Part shown: positions 60,664-64,000 of the stretch, piece by piece | Layout: every line of letters starts with the position of its first letter | Numbering within the stretch: position 1 is the first letter of the stretch | Assembly: GCA_905221605.1 (NCBI GenBank) | Contig: CAJNDS010000402.1 | Coordinates: 701,818-765,817 of the forward strand | Length of the DNA: 64,000 nt | DNA from: Symbiodinium natans | Taxonomy: Eukaryota > Sar > Dinophyceae > Suessiales > Symbiodiniaceae | Direction: 5' to 3' | Notes under the pieces: generated by a model | What the model was told of the DNA's origin: nothing | The model's input: the letters and a program-made list of their open reading frames with translations, nothing else | Database searches by the model: none | Program-made: the position numbers and the translations under genes

Positions 60664-60951
60664 TTGGCAGAGTTTCCAAGCTGCTGGATCCAAGATGCTG
60701 TGGACCCCATGAGTTTGCCCAAATTCGATCAGGCTGCTGCTATGTCGTCGGCCTTGCGGCGGGCACTGGAGGCTTGGGCTTCTGCAGCGAGGACACCGAA
60801 GGACTCCGAGCAAGATTCCAAGCGTGCTCGTGCTGTTCAGACATGCCCCCTCCAGTTTTATCTTCAGTCTGCTTGTAGGCAGTTGTTGACCTTTGACCAG
60901 CTGTCCTTTGCAAGACCTGTTCTTCGTCTTACAGAGTCTAGAAGCCAGTAA
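60664..60951 (+). CDS. Coding-like exon, unassigned
   Basis: The + frame includes SLPKFDQAAAMSSALRRALE and AWASAARTPKDSEQDSKRAR, an alanine-rich helix followed by a basic stretch. An antisense frame of 218 codons (60376-61032) covers it but has no recognisable domain. Confidence 0.3.
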   Translation: MAEFPSCWIQDAVDPMSLPKFDQAAAMSSALRRALEAWASAARTPKDSEQDSKRARAVQTCPLQFYLQSACRQLLTFDQLSFARPVLRLTESRSQ

Positions 60952-61587
60952 CCTGGCGCACAAGTGAACTCGAGTCCAGGAGCCGGGATGGGCAGCATCA
61001 TCCCCTTTCGACAGCGCTATGGTATCTCCCACGATGGCTTCTTGGCCAGTGCCATGCTGACCCTGTGAGGCTATTCCCTGCCAGGGCCAGAGAAAGGACC
61101 CACTTTGGAAAGAGTTTCTGCTAGCTCAAACTCCCAAGGCGGCCCCCAAAAGAACTGAATGGTCTTGAGGCTGGCAGACCTTCATGCGCGACTGCTGCTG
61201 CTGGCTTTGGTGCACCTGGGCCGTGCAGCAGTACCTAGATCTAGGCCAAAGTTAGGCACGCCGCATCAATAGAGTCAATAGGGCGAACTGTATATGGAAA
61301 CATCTGCACATCGACCGCCACGGCCCGGCCTCACAGCGGATCTTGGTGTTTTTTGGCCTGGGTTCTGAAGCCCCGTCCCCTGGCTTGATGGTGAGGGCCG
61401 AAGAACCCACTTCCCGCATGAATCGGTCATTAGGGAGGGGGCCCCGATGAGAACTCCTGACGCTCATGGCGAGGGCCAAGGCGAATTGACCGCCAGTTTG
61501 CCGTTCGTTTTTGAAGAGGCTCTGGACGTTGTTCACAAGTGTTGGTGACACAAGGGTCTGTCCTCGCTGAAGGCTCCAGTTCTGCAG

Positions 61588-61850
61588 CTTTCAGCATCAG
61601 AAGCAGAAGACGTGAGCTACCGAGGCCTGCCGTGCCAAGGCACGAGGGAGTACCGCCAAGTAATGGACACACTGGCACACTGGCCGCTCCAGACCTCCGG
61701 CCCGGCACCAGTGCAGCCGAGTCGCGCTTACGACTCACTTCGTCAGTATAAGCCTTTAGGAAAAGGTGTGAGGCGTGTGAAGCCCGACTTTGATTGCGTT
61801 CGGGTGTTCACCAGCATCGTTTCGACCATTATCTTCTTCATGGTGAAATG
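61588..61850 (+). CDS. Coding-like exon, unassigned
   Basis: Reads LSASEAEDVSYRGLPCQGTR, then EYRQVMDTLAHWPLQ and SRAYDSLRQYKPLGKG, ending at TGA near 61849. The sequence is balanced and protein-like; the family is unknown. Confidence 0.35.
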
Positions 61851-62980
61851 AAGCTGTTAACTTAATAAGCTCTGGTACAACACTACAAAGCATGCAGGGT
61901 TCCTTCTGCACCATGCTGCCCGCTGCCGGTACCATGTCCCATCGTGTTTTGCATTGCAAGATCAGGGCTTTGAAGACTCCGGCATGGTCAACTGGCTTGC
62001 GCTCGCAATCATACCAATCATACCAATAATCGATCTGAATATTTGTTGAATTTGTTGGGCACTGAGCCGCTGTTAACTGAGTCAATTCACACACCAAAAC
62101 TGAGGGCAATGGTTGTGGGCCAGCCTGTGGCGGTTGGCCAGCCTGCGCTTTGGCAGCTACTTGAGCCAGGCTTTTGGCTTTTCTGCTGGATGATGATCGT
62201 TGAGGAATTCCTGCTCTGGGCACAGAGCTCGCAAGCCTTGCCGGCTAATTAGATGCGACTGGCAGACTTACATCTCTGAGCCCAGCGCAACAAAAGTCTG
62301 TTCTGACTCGTTTTGTGGGCCGAAGCGGCATTCCTGTTTGTCTCTGCCGGTGTGTAGAGTTGAGAGTTGGCCAACTCAGGTGCAGGGCCAGCCAGCACCT
62401 TACACCAGCGTGCCGAAAGCTTTCTGAGCAAGAGACCGCTTGTGTGGCATGGCCTAAGCGCTGCGCTCAACAAGCCCAAGATTCTGCAAGTCTCTGCATC
62501 ATTCGCGGAACTTTGGTGTACGTTTATGTCGTGTTGAAGCAGAGGTCATGCCGTTCATTGGGGGATCAGGGCCAGGGTTTCACAGACAGGTGCAGGTCCA
62601 TGGTGAAGACAGCCTGGGCTGTGCGCACTGGCCCTGCAAATTGAAACTTTGGAAGCGAGATAAGAAGTAGCATGAGACACTATGTAGCATCAAGTTGCAC
62701 AACCGACCTTTCCCCCAGATCCCCGGCATGTGCCGCGAACTGCCTCAGATTTCCGCGGCATGTCCGGAAGCAAGGCTTGCCGAGGAGCAGCCAAAGGCTT
62801 CCATCTGTTAAGCTCATACCCAAGTGGTATTTCTCGGAATTCGCTTTTGCTAGCGGTGCTGCACGCTCATCACGCAAGAAGTTTAGACCCTTGCAAAAGC
62901 TGGGGAGGTAGAACCAGCTGTCTGCGCAGTGAGAACAACCACTCCTCAAACAACAGAAGTTAAGAATCACAATTTTTCAG

Positions 62981-63073
62981 ATGGTTGTGAACTACAACTC
63001 TGAGAAGCTCTGCAAGCATTTGGCTTTGCGTCGTCCGACCTTTGTGGTACTGTATCCATGCAAGACCACGTGA
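62981..63073 (+). CDS. Coding-like exon, loosely thioredoxin-fold-like
   Basis: After TTTTTCAG the frame reads MVVNYNSEKLCKHLALRRPT then FVVLYPCKTT. The pattern 'N..E.LC..L....PTFVVLYP' recalls the strand after helix 2 of thioredoxin domains, but the CxxC exon is not seen. Confidence 0.3.
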   Translation: MVVNYNSEKLCKHLALRRPTFVVLYPCKTT

Positions 63074-63236
63074 CCCTACGGAGCATGCCCTAAGTGATTC
63101 CGGAGGTTGCCAAGACGCTGCTGGGGACTCACCTGCCTCATGTCAGAGTTTGCGCTAGTTCTTGGCCCCTGCATCGTGGACTGTACCGTGAATTCCCAAG
63201 CTTGGTCTCTTGCCGGTCTGCAGCAGCCAGCAGGTT

Positions 63237-63345
63237 TCAGTTCCTGGCAGACAAGCGAAGCTGGTTCCTGAAAGACCCAGACGCCGCTGCTGGCGGCTGG
63301 GAGGACAGGGCACTTCAGTTGCTAATTGCGGTTTCGATGGTACTC
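63237..63345 (+). CDS. Coding-like exon, unassigned
   Basis: Reads RFQFLADKRSWFLKDPDAAA then GGWEDRALQLLIA. It may follow the thioredoxin-like exon in one gene. A second + frame over the same bases is Cys-rich, so the frame choice is uncertain. A further + stretch at 63725-63955 (VKDACELEAVQVSKCRNCST) may be another exon. Confidence 0.25.
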
Positions 63346-63958
63346 ATAAGAACGGTTGTTACGGGCCCGGAGGCCTGCAACGAAACAGCCTCTCTTGCAA
63401 GACAGTTGCAGAAGCAGAGCAGAATGGGAGGACCTGCCCGTGGAAAGTGTGGACTAGTAGCTCAGTCCTGGGTCCAGAGCTCAGGAACCCTCTCGCGACC
63501 GCCTGCCAAAACAGATCCGGCACTCAGTATTCAAAATTCGAAATCAGTACTGATCCGAGGCTGACCCCCGCACAGTGAGAAGATTTGTCGCCAAAGGCGT
63601 GCCAATCGCACCTCCTGTGCGAAGCAATGTGCACTGGCCAAACAAGTACAGTACTGTAGTTTACTGAACGACTTCTACCTTATGGCAGCTCTACTACACG
63701 TGCCGAGAACGAAGCGGTGGTAATTTGGAGGTCAAGGATGCGTGCGAGTTGGAGGCTGTACAAGTGTCGAAGTGTCGGAATTGCTCAACCCCATATCGTG
63801 CCCATGGAACATGTGACTCAACTCTTCATGAAGCCTCTCTCTCTCTTGAGGTCGGCGTTCGCGCCAGCGTTTCACGCTTTTTCAGATCGCCAGAGCGCTG
63901 TGGACATGGAATGGAACTTTCTAGCTCCTCTTTCAGGCTGTCGCAACCCATTTAATTT

Positions 63959-63982
63959 GATATATATATATATATGTATATA
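63959..63982. repeat. (TA)n microsatellite
   Basis: TA run with one TG interruption near the right edge of the window. Confidence 0.9.
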
Positions 63983-64000
63983 GATATGTTTACATCCCTC

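Noticed and set aside
60376-61032. A 218-codon frame on the - strand
   Set aside because: No recognisable domain; overlaps a more protein-like + frame.
1-64000. CRISPR arrays, bacterial operons, rRNA or tRNA genes
   Set aside because: No spaced identical repeats, no ribosome-binding-site-led gene strings and no rRNA recognised; tRNA genes cannot be excluded without a covariance search.

Overview
The window looks like nuclear DNA of a dinoflagellate, most plausibly a symbiodiniacean-type genome. Four things point there. (1) Genes are split into many short exons. I could solve 48 introns by hand from protein continuity: 30 start with GC, 13 with GT and 5 with GA. All end in AG, and 47 of 48 have G as the next exon base; these non-canonical donors and the AG|G acceptor are known dinoflagellate traits. 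(2) Every gene I can recognise is on the + strand, as in dinoflagellate unidirectional clusters. (3) The single-domain 6TM channel with a glycine-rich pore and paired EF-hands, and the ubiquitin-like N-terminus, are typical of predicted dinoflagellate proteins. (4) Long poly-G/C tracts and degenerate telomere-like sequence are frequent. Assignments are by eye; most long open frames here read through introns or lie antisense.

Layout, left to right on the + strand. 0.18-8.2 kb: a molybdenum-cofactor gene with a MoeA-type E domain followed by a degenerate MogA-type G domain (plant Cnx1 order). One 2.1 kb intron is filled with a degenerate AT-rich repeat. 8.7-13.5 kb: coding-like exons of unassigned genes. 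13.5-17.7 kb: nothing assignable. 17.7-19.7 kb: a WW-domain gene with Pro/Ala-rich linkers. 20.2-21.9 kb: a cluster of related G/C-tract repeats plus a 177-bp fold-back element. 24.0-30.1 kb: a voltage-gated ion channel. 32.65-32.93 kb: the 3' end of a second WW gene. 33.0-33.4 kb: a ubiquitin-like N-terminus. 33.7-36.7 kb: a divergent 14-3-3 protein. 37.0-37.65 kb: telomere-like and pyrimidine-rich simple sequence. 39.3-41.2 kb: a third WW domain and helical exons. 42.0-42.4 kb: TPR repeats with a frame break. 44.6 kb: a J-domain fragment. 44.9-54.0 kb: an axonemal dynein intermediate chain (DNAI1/IC1 type) whose coding sequence is almost completely recoverable. 54-64 kb: scattered coding-like exons I could not assign.

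The genes do not form one pathway; they look like unrelated housekeeping, signalling and flagellar genes sharing a transcription direction. The most interesting signals are the E-G cofactor protein with a motif-poor G domain, the excess of GC and GA donors with three consecutive stop-free introns of length 3n, an 11-nt micro-exon inside an EF-hand region, a possible ubiquitin-like/14-3-3 fusion, and the fold-back element.
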